Positions 35,136 to 43,968 of a stretch of DNA of 48,548 bases are shown piece by piece. Positions within the stretch are counted from its first letter, which is position 1, and every line of letters begins with the position of its first letter. Position numbers and translations under genes: made by a program. The notes below the pieces were generated by a model. That model ran no database searches and had not been told where the DNA came from. It worked only from the letters and a program-made list of their open reading frames with translations. Where the stretch lies: contig CAMAQF010000023.1 in assembly GCA_945860265.1 (NCBI GenBank), positions 1 through 48,548 on the forward strand, given 5' to 3'. This stretch comes from Emticicia agri. GTDB taxonomy: Bacteria > Bacteroidota > Bacteroidia > Cytophagales > Spirosomataceae.

Positions 35136-35855
35136 ATGAAACGTTCAAATATGGTAATCTTCACAATCCTTTTTGGAGTATTTGGATTGTCATCTTGTAA
35201 TACTTTCGAAGTTATTGATGGTAGCGGCATTGTTCAAACTGAGTTTCGTCGTATGGCGTATTTCAATCGAATCGAATTGTATTTTCCTGCCGAAGTAATC
35301 ATTCGTCAAGGTACAACCAAAGACATTGAAATAACCGCCGAAAGCAATATCATTGATTTAGTTTACAGCCGAATAAGCGGTATTACCTTGATTTTAGATG
35401 ATAATGGTCGCCTTCGTAGCAGCCACAACGTGAAAGTCTATGTGCAAGTACCCGATATCAATGCCATTTTTGTTTCAGGAAGTGGCCGTGTAGTTAGTGA
35501 TAATAAAATTTTCTCAAAAAATATAAATCTACGCTTGTCGGGAAGCGGACTAATTGATGTTGCTTTAGATGTAAAAAATGATTTAGTAGCCAATTTGAGT
35601 GGTTCTGGCTTGATTTTTATGGAAGGTGATACTTATAATGGTATATATGATATTTCTGGAAGTGGAAAAATTGAGTCATTCGGATTGCATGCAGATAATT
35701 CGGATATTGTAATCAGTGGATCTGGACGATGCGAAACTACTGCACTGAGTAATCTTGACGTAAGTATTTCAGGAAGTGGAAGCGTTTGGTTTAGAGGAAA
35801 TCCACGAATCAGTCAACGAATTTCGGGTTCGGGAAAGATTTTTAATGCTAATTGA
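35136..35855 (+). CDS. DUF2807 (head GIN) lipoprotein
   Basis: 239 aa. Lipoprotein signal with lipobox LSSC (Cys21). The mature part shows repeated SGSG motifs (VSGSGRV, LSGSGLI, ISGSGKI, ISGSGRC, ISGSGSV), the mark of the right-handed beta-helix DUF2807 domain, preceded by a GIN-type start (FNRIELYFPAEVIIRQG). Head GIN proteins are common in Bacteroidota and probably envelope-attached, without a known biochemical role. Confidence 0.88.
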   Translation: MKRSNMVIFTILFGVFGLSSCNTFEVIDGSGIVQTEFRRMAYFNRIELYFPAEVIIRQGTTKDIEITAESNIIDLVYSRISGITLILDDNGRLRSSHNVKVYVQVPDINAIFVSGSGRVVSDNKIFSKNINLRLSGSGLIDVALDVKNDLVANLSGSGLIFMEGDTYNGIYDISGSGKIESFGLHADNSDIVISGSGRCETTALSNLDVSISGSGSVWFRGNPRISQRISGSGKIFNAN

Positions 35856-35872
35856 TTTTAATCTATAAAATT

Positions 35873-35911
35873 AAACCTGTAAAGTCTGAAAGAGACCTTG
35901 CAGGTTTTTTT
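35873..35911 (+). terminator. Rho-independent terminator of the DUF2807 gene
   Basis: Fifteen-bp stem (AAACCTGTAAAGTCT / AGACCTTGCAGGTTT, one G-U and one mismatch) with loop GAAAG and T7. Its T-tract lies about 18 bases before the valS -7 box. Confidence 0.88.
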
Positions 35912-35928
35912 ATGCCCTCAAAATTCTC

Positions 35929-35936
35929 TATTTTTG
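35929..35936 (+). promoter_or_regulatory. Promoter -7 box (TATTTTTG) of valS
   Basis: Exact TAnnTTTG match. The upstream T-run of the terminator (35905-35911) is 17 bases away and may act as the -33 element. Leader about 50 nt, containing the tandem heptamer CTATTGA at 35970-35985. Confidence 0.45.
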
Positions 35937-35994
35937 CACTATTACTAACAAATAACCGTCGTCCGTCATCTATTGACTATTGACTCAAAGAATA

Positions 35995-38643
35995 ATGGCA
36001 GAAATCAGCAAAACGTACAATCCGAAAGAGATAGAAGATAAATGGTATAAGTATTGGATTGATAATCAGTACTTTAAGTCGAAACCAAATCCCGATAAAG
36101 AGCCTTATACTATTGTTATTCCTCCGCCAAATGTCACGGGTGTCTTGCACATGGGACACATGCTCAACAATACGATTCAAGATGTACTGATTCGCAAAGC
36201 ACGTATGGAAGGTAAAGAGGCTTGCTGGGTGCCAGGAACTGACCATGCTTCTATCGCAACCGAAGCAAAAGTTGTTGCGATGCTGAAAGAGAAAGGAATC
36301 AATAAAGCTGACCTTACGCGTGAAGAATTTTTGAAATATTGCTGGGAATGGACTGAAAAATATGGCGGAATTATTTTGCAACAACTCCGTAAACTCGGTG
36401 CGTCGTGCGATTGGGACAGAACTCGCTTCACGATGGAGCCAAGTTTGTATGATGCTGTAATTGATGTTTTTGTTGATTTACATAATAAAGGAGATATTTA
36501 TCGTGGACATCGCATGGTAAACTGGGACCCGCAAGCCAAAACAACGGTTTCGGACGAAGAGGTTATCATGAAAGATGTTCAGCAAAAATTGTATTATATC
36601 AGATACGATGGAGCGGAGGGAAGCGTAACAATTGCCACAACTCGTCCCGAAACCATTATGGCTGATGCGGCCATTTGTGTGAACCCTGCCGATGAGCGTT
36701 TCCAAGATTTAATTGGTAAAAAAGTAAGAATTCCGTTAATCAACCGTGAAATTACGATTATTTCCGATGAATACGTAACGATGGAATTCGGAACAGGTTG
36801 CTTGAAAGTAACACCTGCCCACGACCAAAACGACTATGCCCTCGGACAAAAACATGGCTTAGATATCATTGATATTTTGACCGATGAAGGTAAATTGAAT
36901 GAAAAAGCCTTGATTTTAGTCGGTGAAGATAGATTTTTAGCTCGTAAGAAGATTGCTAAATTATTGGTCGAATCTGGCAATTTAGTAAAAGAAGAAGACT
37001 ATAAATCGACAGTTGGAACTTCTGAGCGGACGGGTGCGATTATCGAGCCAAAAATTTCGTTGCAATGGTTCTTGAAAATGAAACGCCTTTCGGAGCCTGC
37101 CTTGGAAAACGTAATGAACGATACTATTCAGTTGATTCCACCGAAATTCAAGAATACGTATAATCATTGGATGGCAAACGTAAGAGATTGGTGCATCAGT
37201 CGCCAACTATGGTGGGGACATCGTATTCCAGCGTTTTACATGCCGGATGGAACTTGTATCGTAGCAAAAGATAAAAAAGCGGCCTTGAAAATTGCCCGTG
37301 ATAAATATCAATTATTTGCTTTGAGCGAAACTGACCTAACACAAGACGAAGACGTTTTAGATACTTGGTTCAGCTCGTGGTTATGGCCAATTTCGGTTTT
37401 TGATGGTTTCAAAGACCCGACGAACGAGGACATTAATTATTATTACCCAACCAATGATTTAGTGACTGCTCCCGAGATTTTGTTCTTTTGGGTAGCACGT
37501 ATGATTATTGCTGGTTATGAATATAAAGGCACATTTCCATTCAAAAACGTTTACTTGACTGGTATCGTTAGAGACAAACAAGGTCGAAAAATGTCAAAAT
37601 CCTTGGGTAATTCACCTGACCCAATCGATTTGATTGAAAAATACGGTGCTGATGGTGTTCGTACAGGTATGTTATTTAGTTCACCCGCAGGAAATGACTT
37701 GCCTTTCGATGAAAAACTATGCGAGCAAGGACGTAATTTTAGTAATAAAATTTGGAATGCCTTCCGCCTAATTCAGGGTTGGGAAACTCAGTCATCAGTC
37801 GACTATCAACAGTCAACAGTTATCAGTAATAGACTTGCAGTTTCTTGGTTCAAAACCAAGATGAATAAAGTAGTTGCTGAGACACTTGACCATTACAATA
37901 AGTTCAGAATGTCAGATGCTTTAATGAGTACGTATAATCTCATTTGGGATGATTTCTGTTCGTTGTATTTGGAGATGATTAAACCCGCTTATGTTGATGG
38001 AAAAGGCTTACCAATCGACCAAGAAACATATAATGCAACGCTCGAAATCTTTGATGAATTGATGCGTTTGATTCACCCTTGGATGCCATTTATATCAGAA
38101 GAAATTTGGCAAACGATTAGAAAAAGGAACGAAAATGAAACCATTTGTTTGGCTCAATTCCCACAAGGTGGTGAAGTTAACGAAGCTCTTTTAGCCGATT
38201 TTGAGTTATTATACGAAATCGTTTCAACGGTTCGAAATACCCGAAATGCCAAGCAAATTTCGCCAAAAGAAGCATTGCCATTGGCAGTAAAAACCGAGAA
38301 TCAAGCACGTTATGAAACATTATCTGGCTTGATAAAGAAAATGGCGAATGTCTCTGATATTCAATACGTTAGCGATAAAGCAGATGGTATGAGTTTCGTT
38401 ATTAAAGGTGATGAATTAACAATTGATTTAGGTAAAAATCTTGATATAGAAGAAGAAAAAGCAGCTTTACAAAAAGACTTAGATTATATTGTAGGTTTTA
38501 AGAAATCGACCGAAGCGAAATTGTCTAATGAGCGTTTTGTACAAAATGCAAAACCAGAAATTATCGAAAAAGAACACCAAAAATTAGCCGATGCCGAAAC
38601 AAAAATCAAAGCTTTGGAAGAAGCTTTGGCGAAATTGGGATGA
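35995..38643 (+). CDS. valS: Valyl-tRNA synthetase
   Basis: 882 aa, class I synthetase. HIGH-type motif HMGHM in PPNVTGVLHMGHM, the editing (CP1) domain with TTRPETIMADAAI and GTGCLKVTPAHDQNDY, KMSKS as GRKMSKSLGN, anticodon-binding helices, and a C-terminal coiled-coil arm (NLDIEEEKAALQKDL onward) as in all ValRS. The ATG at 35995 starts AEISKTYNPKEIEDKWY; the frame opens at a TTG five codons upstream, which is less likely. A variable segment near residues 600-615 (TQSSVDYQQSTVIS) is encoded by a heptanucleotide-like repeat. Confidence 0.97.
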   Translation: MAEISKTYNPKEIEDKWYKYWIDNQYFKSKPNPDKEPYTIVIPPPNVTGVLHMGHMLNNTIQDVLIRKARMEGKEACWVPGTDHASIATEAKVVAMLKEKGINKADLTREEFLKYCWEWTEKYGGIILQQLRKLGASCDWDRTRFTMEPSLYDAVIDVFVDLHNKGDIYRGHRMVNWDPQAKTTVSDEEVIMKDVQQKLYYIRYDGAEGSVTIATTRPETIMADAAICVNPADERFQDLIGKKVRIPLINREITIISDEYVTMEFGTGCLKVTPAHDQNDYALGQKHGLDIIDILTDEGKLNEKALILVGEDRFLARKKIAKLLVESGNLVKEEDYKSTVGTSERTGAIIEPKISLQWFLKMKRLSEPALENVMNDTIQLIPPKFKNTYNHWMANVRDWCISRQLWWGHRIPAFYMPDGTCIVAKDKKAALKIARDKYQLFALSETDLTQDEDVLDTWFSSWLWPISVFDGFKDPTNEDINYYYPTNDLVTAPEILFFWVARMIIAGYEYKGTFPFKNVYLTGIVRDKQGRKMSKSLGNSPDPIDLIEKYGADGVRTGMLFSSPAGNDLPFDEKLCEQGRNFSNKIWNAFRLIQGWETQSSVDYQQSTVISNRLAVSWFKTKMNKVVAETLDHYNKFRMSDALMSTYNLIWDDFCSLYLEMIKPAYVDGKGLPIDQETYNATLEIFDELMRLIHPWMPFISEEIWQTIRKRNENETICLAQFPQGGEVNEALLADFELLYEIVSTVRNTRNAKQISPKEALPLAVKTENQARYETLSGLIKKMANVSDIQYVSDKADGMSFVIKGDELTIDLGKNLDIEEEKAALQKDLDYIVGFKKSTEAKLSNERFVQNAKPEIIEKEHQKLADAETKIKALEEALAKLG
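37794..37835 (+). repeat. Heptanucleotide-like tandem repeat inside valS
   Basis: Six 7-mers in a row (ATCAGTC, GACTATC, AACAGTC, AACAGTT, ATCAGTA, ATAGACT), 42 bases, so 14 codons and no frame change. The same motif family appears in gaps (see findings). Confidence 0.6.
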
Positions 38644-38661
38644 ATATTTTAAAATAATTTT

Positions 38662-38696
38662 AAAGGGCAGTTTTGATTTTTCAAGACTGCCTTTTT
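38662..38696 (+). terminator. Rho-independent terminator of valS
   Basis: Eleven-bp stem GGCAGTTTTGA / TCAAGACTGCC (one G-U), loop TTTT, then T5. It can serve both valS and the convergent lptD. Confidence 0.85.
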
Positions 38697-38720
38697 GATT
38701 TGGCAAAATATCATTGATTA

Positions 38721-41700
38721 TTAAAATCCTCCACTTCCATAATATTGTCTTCTGCGGCTCACTTTCAATTCTTGCAATAAAGCACTACGAACATTGAGCG
38801 TAAAAGAATAACTACTATTGGCTGAATACCCCGAAATCGGAGTCCAGTTAAATGCCATATCCCAACAATGCAATTCACGATTAATCGTGATATTGGTGAG
38901 CGTTGGTGCATTTAATACCATATCATAACCCGTATTAAAACCCAATTTCCATTTTGGTGTAAGGCTTAAATCTCCTTGAACTGTAATGGCCTGCGTAATT
39001 TGTGCTTTTGCCAAACCTTGTTTGTTGTAGTTAAAGTTATAGCTAAAACTCAACGTCCACGGAATCGTGAAATCTACGTATAGTTCAGGATTTGCCGCCA
39101 CAAATTTCTTCATGGCATCCATTTGTGGGTTATTACTTTGCGGATTTGTCTTTGGTTTTGCCTTATCAGGATTGAAAGTTTCTGGCGAAAGACGAGTCGA
39201 AATAGCAATATTGGCTGAGCGTAGGGTTGCCAAACCAGCAAAGCCTTGCACTTGTTGAATTTTATAAAAACGACGAATACGTCCCGCAGGATTTAAGGCT
39301 CTCAATTCTGCCGTACTTTCTTCTTGATAAAAATAGGGGTCAAGTGTTGCACCCATATTTAGATTGATCAGATTCTTGAATAAATTGGTGTTTGCACTCA
39401 AATTAATATTCGAAAGATTCATCGAGTCACCAATGGCCAAGAGATTATAACTTGTGCTAAGGCTAAGATTATCAAGCAATGAAACTTTTTCAAATGCTTT
39501 GGCTGCGGTATCTGATTTTGAGCGAACTTTTGCTTCGAGTTGGTTGGTTAAACTAAAACTTATATTCCCCGATGCACCAGCCGAAGACCCTAAAGTTGGA
39601 TATTTTGATAAAAGTCGTCGCAGGGTATCATAAGTTGTGACACCATTTGTAGTATTTTTATCGATTCTAACTACCTTATAATCAAAAAGTCGGTTCGTAA
39701 AATCGGGTGCATAACTCAAACTCAATGAAGGTGCTAAAGTGTGGCGAATCGCCTGTAAACGTCCTTTTCCTTTAAACTGATAAGTACCATAGACACGGGT
39801 ATTCATTCCACCCGAAACTGAGGTTTGGTACGTAGGAAAAAAGCCTTTCACTGTATCGATTTTTACTGCATTTTCGCTCGCAACATATTCATAACTAAGG
39901 CTTTGTGTCGAAATATCACCTCTGAGCGATATACTTGGCGTAAAATTAATATAGCGTGCTATCTTGAAGTTTGGTAACGAAATTGGAATAGAGTAAGTAC
40001 TTGTAAACTTCCCATCTTTCAAAACCTCATTGATGGCATCTAAACTACTTAGTTTTCTGACATTACTAAGGCGTTCTTGTAAGGCTTTTTGTGCAATTCT
40101 TTCTTCGATAGTTAAGGTTAAAGGATTGGCATCACGGAGTTTGATTTCTTCATTGGTCAAAGGTTTTGCTTCGATTGTAGAATAGGTGCCATTGGCATTT
40201 TCACGGACAATTTTATAATCTGAATAATTTGTAATACTATTTACTCTTGTATTCGTCGCTTGATAACCACCGCTTACGTTTAAACCAAGCCTAAATGACT
40301 CAAACCAACGGCCGATTTGCTTTTTTTCTGGCACAAAAGGATTAAATTGGTTCAGACCAACGCTATAATTGGCCGAGGCATCAACTTGCCCAGTCGTGAA
40401 GTTTTGTGAGATGTTAATGCCCGAGCTAGTCACGATTTTTTGAGCAAAAGTACGACCAAACTGCACCGAAGAATTTGAAGTGCTACTCAAATAATTACTC
40501 ACATCGACCGTATTTACGTTATTTCGGTTGAAGCCATTACTACGAAGATTGACTGATGAAGAAAAGCTTCTGTCGGGGCGTTTATTGGCGGGCGAATGCG
40601 ACCAACTTAGGTTAAAATCTTTGGTTTTGTAATTATTGTTATCATCAGTACCAACAACTTCTGGTTTATTATTATTGAAATTATACTGAAAATTTAAACT
40701 TCCCGAATACTTATATCGCTTAGAGTAATTTGATTGAATTCCAAGTCCGAAACTACCTTTTGTATAAATTTGACCAATAAGTTTTACGCCTATTTTTTCG
40801 TTTACAGCAAAATAATAACCAAAATCTTTGAAATAAAAACCTCGATTATTGGGGTCTTCGCCATAAGTACCCATAATGATGCCTGAAGTACCAGCTTCTT
40901 TGTTTTTTGGCACAGGAAAGAACCCAAAAGGCAATCCAATAGGAAGTGGAATTCCACTCAGTACGAAATTAAATGGCCCCGAAATAATCTGTTTTTTATT
41001 GACAAGTTTGATTTTTCGGGCAGAAATATGAAAGTGTGGTTCTTTCAAATTACAAGTCGTATATTTTGCATTGACCAAATACATATCGTCGTGTTCGTCT
41101 TTTTTTACACGCTCACCCGTCACAAAACCTTCGCCTTGTTGGGTTACGATACCTTTGATGATTGCTTTTCTAGACTTAAAATTATATCGAATAGTATCAG
41201 TATTATAGCTATCACCACTTTGTGTAAAAACAGGTTTTCCCTTAACTTTATCTCCTTGTTTGGTCGTATCGGGCGAGCCATAAGCAAAAATTTCGCTTTT
41301 TCCCCAGTCTATTTTTATGTAATCTGCTTTTAGTTCGATGTCTCCGTAAGTCACCACTGCTTTTCCGTATAGATTAAGCACTTCGCCAGAAACATCCATC
41401 ACCGTAGAATCTTCTGCCATATACTTTACGGTTGACTGTAAACCTGAGTCTTTACTACGAAGCGAGTCGGGAATCGATACACGAGTGGTGTCTTTTTTCT
41501 CTTCAAAAAGTTTATTGCCAAATGGTTTTACCGTGCTTGTAGGACGAGTTGTGGTCGGGCGAGATGTATTTCCTCCTCCAAGATTCGGTAATCGTCCTGC
41601 CCCAGGAAACTGTGCAAAAGTATTGAATGATAGTATAATGAAAAGCAGAGAGAAAATTATTTGAAAACTTAACGTATGCAAGATTTTGTAACCTGCCGAC

Positions 41701-41765
41701 GTTAAATCCGTAAATGTTTTGAGTCCCTTTTTGTCGTGGGAGGTATATTTTTTCAATTGTTCCAA
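38721..41765 (-). CDS. lptD: LPS-assembly protein LptD, Bacteroidota type
   Basis: About 1014 aa. After a hydrophobic signal (FQIIFSLLFIILSFNTFAQ) comes an N-terminal OstA/LptA-like periplasmic domain (LNLYGKAVVTYGDIELKADYIKID and GVVT-type beta-taco strands) and a ~700-residue beta-barrel rich in alternating strands, ending in an aromatic residue (GSGGF), as outer-membrane proteins do. It receives LPS from the periplasmic bridge and places it in the outer leaflet. The start is uncertain: no ATG exists before the signal, and TTG at 41765 or TTG at 41681 (just before the signal peptide) are the options. Divergent from the amidase gene. Confidence 0.88.
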   Translation of the reverse strand: MEQLKKYTSHDKKGLKTFTDLTSAGYKILHTLSFQIIFSLLFIILSFNTFAQFPGAGRLPNLGGGNTSRPTTTRPTSTVKPFGNKLFEEKKDTTRVSIPDSLRSKDSGLQSTVKYMAEDSTVMDVSGEVLNLYGKAVVTYGDIELKADYIKIDWGKSEIFAYGSPDTTKQGDKVKGKPVFTQSGDSYNTDTIRYNFKSRKAIIKGIVTQQGEGFVTGERVKKDEHDDMYLVNAKYTTCNLKEPHFHISARKIKLVNKKQIISGPFNFVLSGIPLPIGLPFGFFPVPKNKEAGTSGIIMGTYGEDPNNRGFYFKDFGYYFAVNEKIGVKLIGQIYTKGSFGLGIQSNYSKRYKYSGSLNFQYNFNNNKPEVVGTDDNNNYKTKDFNLSWSHSPANKRPDRSFSSSVNLRSNGFNRNNVNTVDVSNYLSSTSNSSVQFGRTFAQKIVTSSGINISQNFTTGQVDASANYSVGLNQFNPFVPEKKQIGRWFESFRLGLNVSGGYQATNTRVNSITNYSDYKIVRENANGTYSTIEAKPLTNEEIKLRDANPLTLTIEERIAQKALQERLSNVRKLSSLDAINEVLKDGKFTSTYSIPISLPNFKIARYINFTPSISLRGDISTQSLSYEYVASENAVKIDTVKGFFPTYQTSVSGGMNTRVYGTYQFKGKGRLQAIRHTLAPSLSLSYAPDFTNRLFDYKVVRIDKNTTNGVTTYDTLRRLLSKYPTLGSSAGASGNISFSLTNQLEAKVRSKSDTAAKAFEKVSLLDNLSLSTSYNLLAIGDSMNLSNINLSANTNLFKNLINLNMGATLDPYFYQEESTAELRALNPAGRIRRFYKIQQVQGFAGLATLRSANIAISTRLSPETFNPDKAKPKTNPQSNNPQMDAMKKFVAANPELYVDFTIPWTLSFSYNFNYNKQGLAKAQITQAITVQGDLSLTPKWKLGFNTGYDMVLNAPTLTNITINRELHCWDMAFNWTPISGYSANSSYSFTLNVRSALLQELKVSRRRQYYGSGGF

Positions 41766-41771
41766 AAAACG

Positions 41772-41779
41772 TATCTTTG
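41772..41779 (+). promoter_or_regulatory. Promoter -7 box (TATCTTTG) toward the amidase gene
   Basis: Exact TAnnTTTG match in the lptD-amidase divergent region; the -33 region is only T-rich. The leader to 41944 would be about 160 nt, unusually long. Confidence 0.45.
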
Positions 41780-41943
41780 TAAAAAATGTCTTATTACTAT
41801 AACCTAACTAGAGAAAGCCGTGACGAGTATTTATCTAAAACTTCATTTTTTTGCTTTTTCTACAAAAACTATTCTATGAACGTATATTAATGGCACAAAA
41901 TTAGCTATTATATGGTATCGAAAGAACGTTTGTCCATAAAATC

Positions 41944-42708
41944 ATGTTAAAAAATCTTAAAGTCCTACTCATCATATTGTTCTCGCTCGAAATTGTACAT
42001 GCTCAGAGCGGGAAAATACAAACTATTGTAATTGACGCAGGGCATGGTGGTAAAGACCCAGGTACACATCATAGCAAGCTCCAAGAAAAAGATATTGCTT
42101 TAAATGTGACGCTCAAACTAGGAAAAAAGTTACAACAAAATCTTCCTGGGGTCAAAATCATTTATACCCGAAAGACCGATGTTTTTATTCCGCTCCACGA
42201 GCGAGCCGCTATCGCTAATCGCAATAAAGCTGATTTATTTATTTGTATTCACGTAAATGCAAATCCACATTCATCGAAATTGAGCGGTTCAGAAACTTAT
42301 GTGATGGGCTTGCACAAAACCGAAGATAATCTCGAACTAGCCATGCGTGAAAACGAAGTTATTTTGATGGAAGATAATTACAAGAAAAACTACAAAGGTT
42401 ATGATTTAAGTTCGCCAATGGCCAATATTATGCTAGCCAATTATCAGAATGCTTTTATGAAAGAAAGTGTAAAACTGGCAAGTATGGTTGAGAAACAAAT
42501 CTCAAAAGTGGGGCATCGCAGTCGAGGCGTTAAACAAGCAGGATTTCAGCTTTTATGGCAAACAACAATGCCAAGTATTTATGTCGAAACTGGGTATCTG
42601 ACCAATGCCACCGACAAAAAGATTTTGGGAAACCCTGATGGACAAGATAAACTAGCTGATGCAATATTTAAGGCAGTAAAGGCGTATAAAGAAGAAAAGG
42701 AGAAATGA
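41944..42708 (+). CDS. N-acetylmuramoyl-L-alanine amidase (Amidase_3)
   Basis: 254 aa with signal peptide ending VHA-Q (about residue 20). Zinc ligands H34 (IDAGHGGKDPG), E48 (QEKDIAL) and H103 (CIHVNAN) and the catalytic E215 (YVETGYLTN) are all kept. It cleaves the amide between MurNAc and L-Ala in peptidoglycan, for daughter-cell separation. There is no AMIN domain, so targeting differs from E. coli AmiC. It lies between lptD (divergent) and the MCE gene, a gene order common in Bacteroidota. Confidence 0.95.
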   Translation: MLKNLKVLLIILFSLEIVHAQSGKIQTIVIDAGHGGKDPGTHHSKLQEKDIALNVTLKLGKKLQQNLPGVKIIYTRKTDVFIPLHERAAIANRNKADLFICIHVNANPHSSKLSGSETYVMGLHKTEDNLELAMRENEVILMEDNYKKNYKGYDLSSPMANIMLANYQNAFMKESVKLASMVEKQISKVGHRSRGVKQAGFQLLWQTTMPSIYVETGYLTNATDKKILGNPDGQDKLADAIFKAVKAYKEEKEK

Positions 42709-42728
42709 TATTTTAATTTAGAATTGAG

Positions 42729-42742
42729 AACGGTTCGCCGTT
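42729..42742 (+). promoter_or_regulatory. TTCG-loop hairpin before the MCE gene promoter
   Basis: AACGG-TTCG-CCGTT, a perfect 5-bp stem with a four-base TTCG loop, directly upstream of the promoter and 21 bases after the amidase stop. It may weaken read-through from the amidase gene, but lacks a T-tract. Confidence 0.4.
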
Positions 42743-42770
42743 GCTATTAAAAATTAAGTTTGTATTTTTG
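42741..42770 (+). promoter_or_regulatory. Full -33/-7 promoter of the MCE gene
   Basis: TTG at 42741-42743, a spacer of exactly 19 bases, and TATTTTTG at 42763-42770: the best match in the window to the Bacteroidota promoter TTG-N19-TAnnTTTG. The leader to the ATG is about 105 nt and contains a CATTCTTAATTCTT repeat copy. Confidence 0.7.
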
Positions 42771-42882
42771 CAGAATATTTAAGAAAAGCATTAAGAAAAT
42801 TTTCCTCTGTCATTCTTAATTCTTGATCGCAAGAGCGAACGCGTCTTATGTATATGTATAATAATTATGCTTCATTCGTTTT

Positions 42883-43812
42883 ATGAAAAAAGAATATAAA
42901 GTTGGTTTATTGGGTATTATTGCATTTGCAATATTTTATTTAGGGTTTAATTTCTTGAAAGGTTTGGATGTTTTCCGTACTGAAAACGAATACTTCACCT
43001 ATTACGAAAATGCCGAAGGTTTACAGACATCAAACCCTGTAACTTATAATGGTGTGCCAGTTGGACGTGTGGTTTTGGTAGAGCCAGAACAAGACAAAAA
43101 CCGCGTAAAAGTGATGCTAGCTATCAAGCGAGACATCAAATTAAGCGATAAAACCATTGCTATATTGGCCGATAATGGTCTTTTAGGTGGAAAAGTTATA
43201 AAACTTAGAATTGAGGCAGGAAAAGCTTTAGGTGACGAAGGCATTATGTTGAGCGAAATCGAGAAAGGAATGGTAGCTTCCGTAACCGATAAATTAACAC
43301 CAACTCTCAAAAATGTTGATTCGCTACTGACCACAACTACGGCAATCATCAAGCAATTTGACCAAACGGCGGTTGCTCTCAAAGCCCTTATGGAAAGTGC
43401 TACCCAAACTACTGCAGGTGTCAACGGAATTGTGGCAGCAAACTCAAAAAATCTTTCAGCAATTACAGCTAATGCCGCAACTTTGACTGCCAATTTGAAT
43501 ACTTTATCGAATAATCTTGATGCTCAAATTAAGCCAATTTTGAAGAAAAGTAGTACTTTTGCCGACTCATTAAATGCCATGCGTTTGGGGCAAACGGTCA
43601 ATCAATTGAATAGTTCGATTGCCGGTTTACAAGGTGTTATCAAAGAAATTAACCAAGGAAAAGGAACATTGGGCAAGCTTGCTAAAGATGATTCACTTTA
43701 CGTAAATCTTGATAGAACAGCCGCAAACATTGCTCTTTTAATGGCCGATATGAAGTCAAACCCTAAACGATATGTACATTTTTCATTGTTTGGGAAGAAA
43801 GAGAAAAAATAG
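42883..43812 (+). CDS. mlaD: MCE/MlaD-family lipid transport protein
   Basis: 309 aa. One N-terminal membrane helix (about 7-25, GLLGIIAFAIFYLGFNFL) anchors it in the inner membrane, followed by a single MCE domain (NAEGLQTSNPVTYNGVPVGR ... VMLAIKRDIKLSDKTIAILADNGLLGGKVI). After that a long helical region rich in Ala/Asn/Thr (about 140-260) can form the tube-like MlaD extension. The family carries phospholipids between the membranes. No MlaE/MlaF gene is adjacent, so its partners are elsewhere. Confidence 0.88.
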   Translation: MKKEYKVGLLGIIAFAIFYLGFNFLKGLDVFRTENEYFTYYENAEGLQTSNPVTYNGVPVGRVVLVEPEQDKNRVKVMLAIKRDIKLSDKTIAILADNGLLGGKVIKLRIEAGKALGDEGIMLSEIEKGMVASVTDKLTPTLKNVDSLLTTTTAIIKQFDQTAVALKALMESATQTTAGVNGIVAANSKNLSAITANAATLTANLNTLSNNLDAQIKPILKKSSTFADSLNAMRLGQTVNQLNSSIAGLQGVIKEINQGKGTLGKLAKDDSLYVNLDRTAANIALLMADMKSNPKRYVHFSLFGKKEKK

Positions 43813-43831
43813 TTATTTTTATTGAAACATT

Positions 43832-43873
43832 AAAAATCCGTAGCTTAAGCACAACCTAAAGCTTCGGATTTTT
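43832..43873 (+). terminator. Rho-independent terminator of the MCE gene
   Basis: Fifteen-bp arms AAAAATCCGTAGCTT / AAGCTTCGGATTTTT with one mismatch, 12-nt loop, and a T-run. Confidence 0.88.
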
Positions 43874-43968
43874 GTTTTTGTCCTTTTAGGTAGTTTATTA
43901 CATGGCTGTTTCGCATAAAAACATAAATAAATCCTTAATTTTACACCTCAATTTTATAAGAAACCTTA

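Noticed and set aside
41786..41890. 34-codon ORF (MSYYYNLTRESRDEY...) between the promoter box and the amidase gene
   Set aside because: Begins almost at the predicted transcript start, composition is unlike a protein (Phe/Tyr-rich end), and no family or signal is recognisable. It may be part of the leader only.
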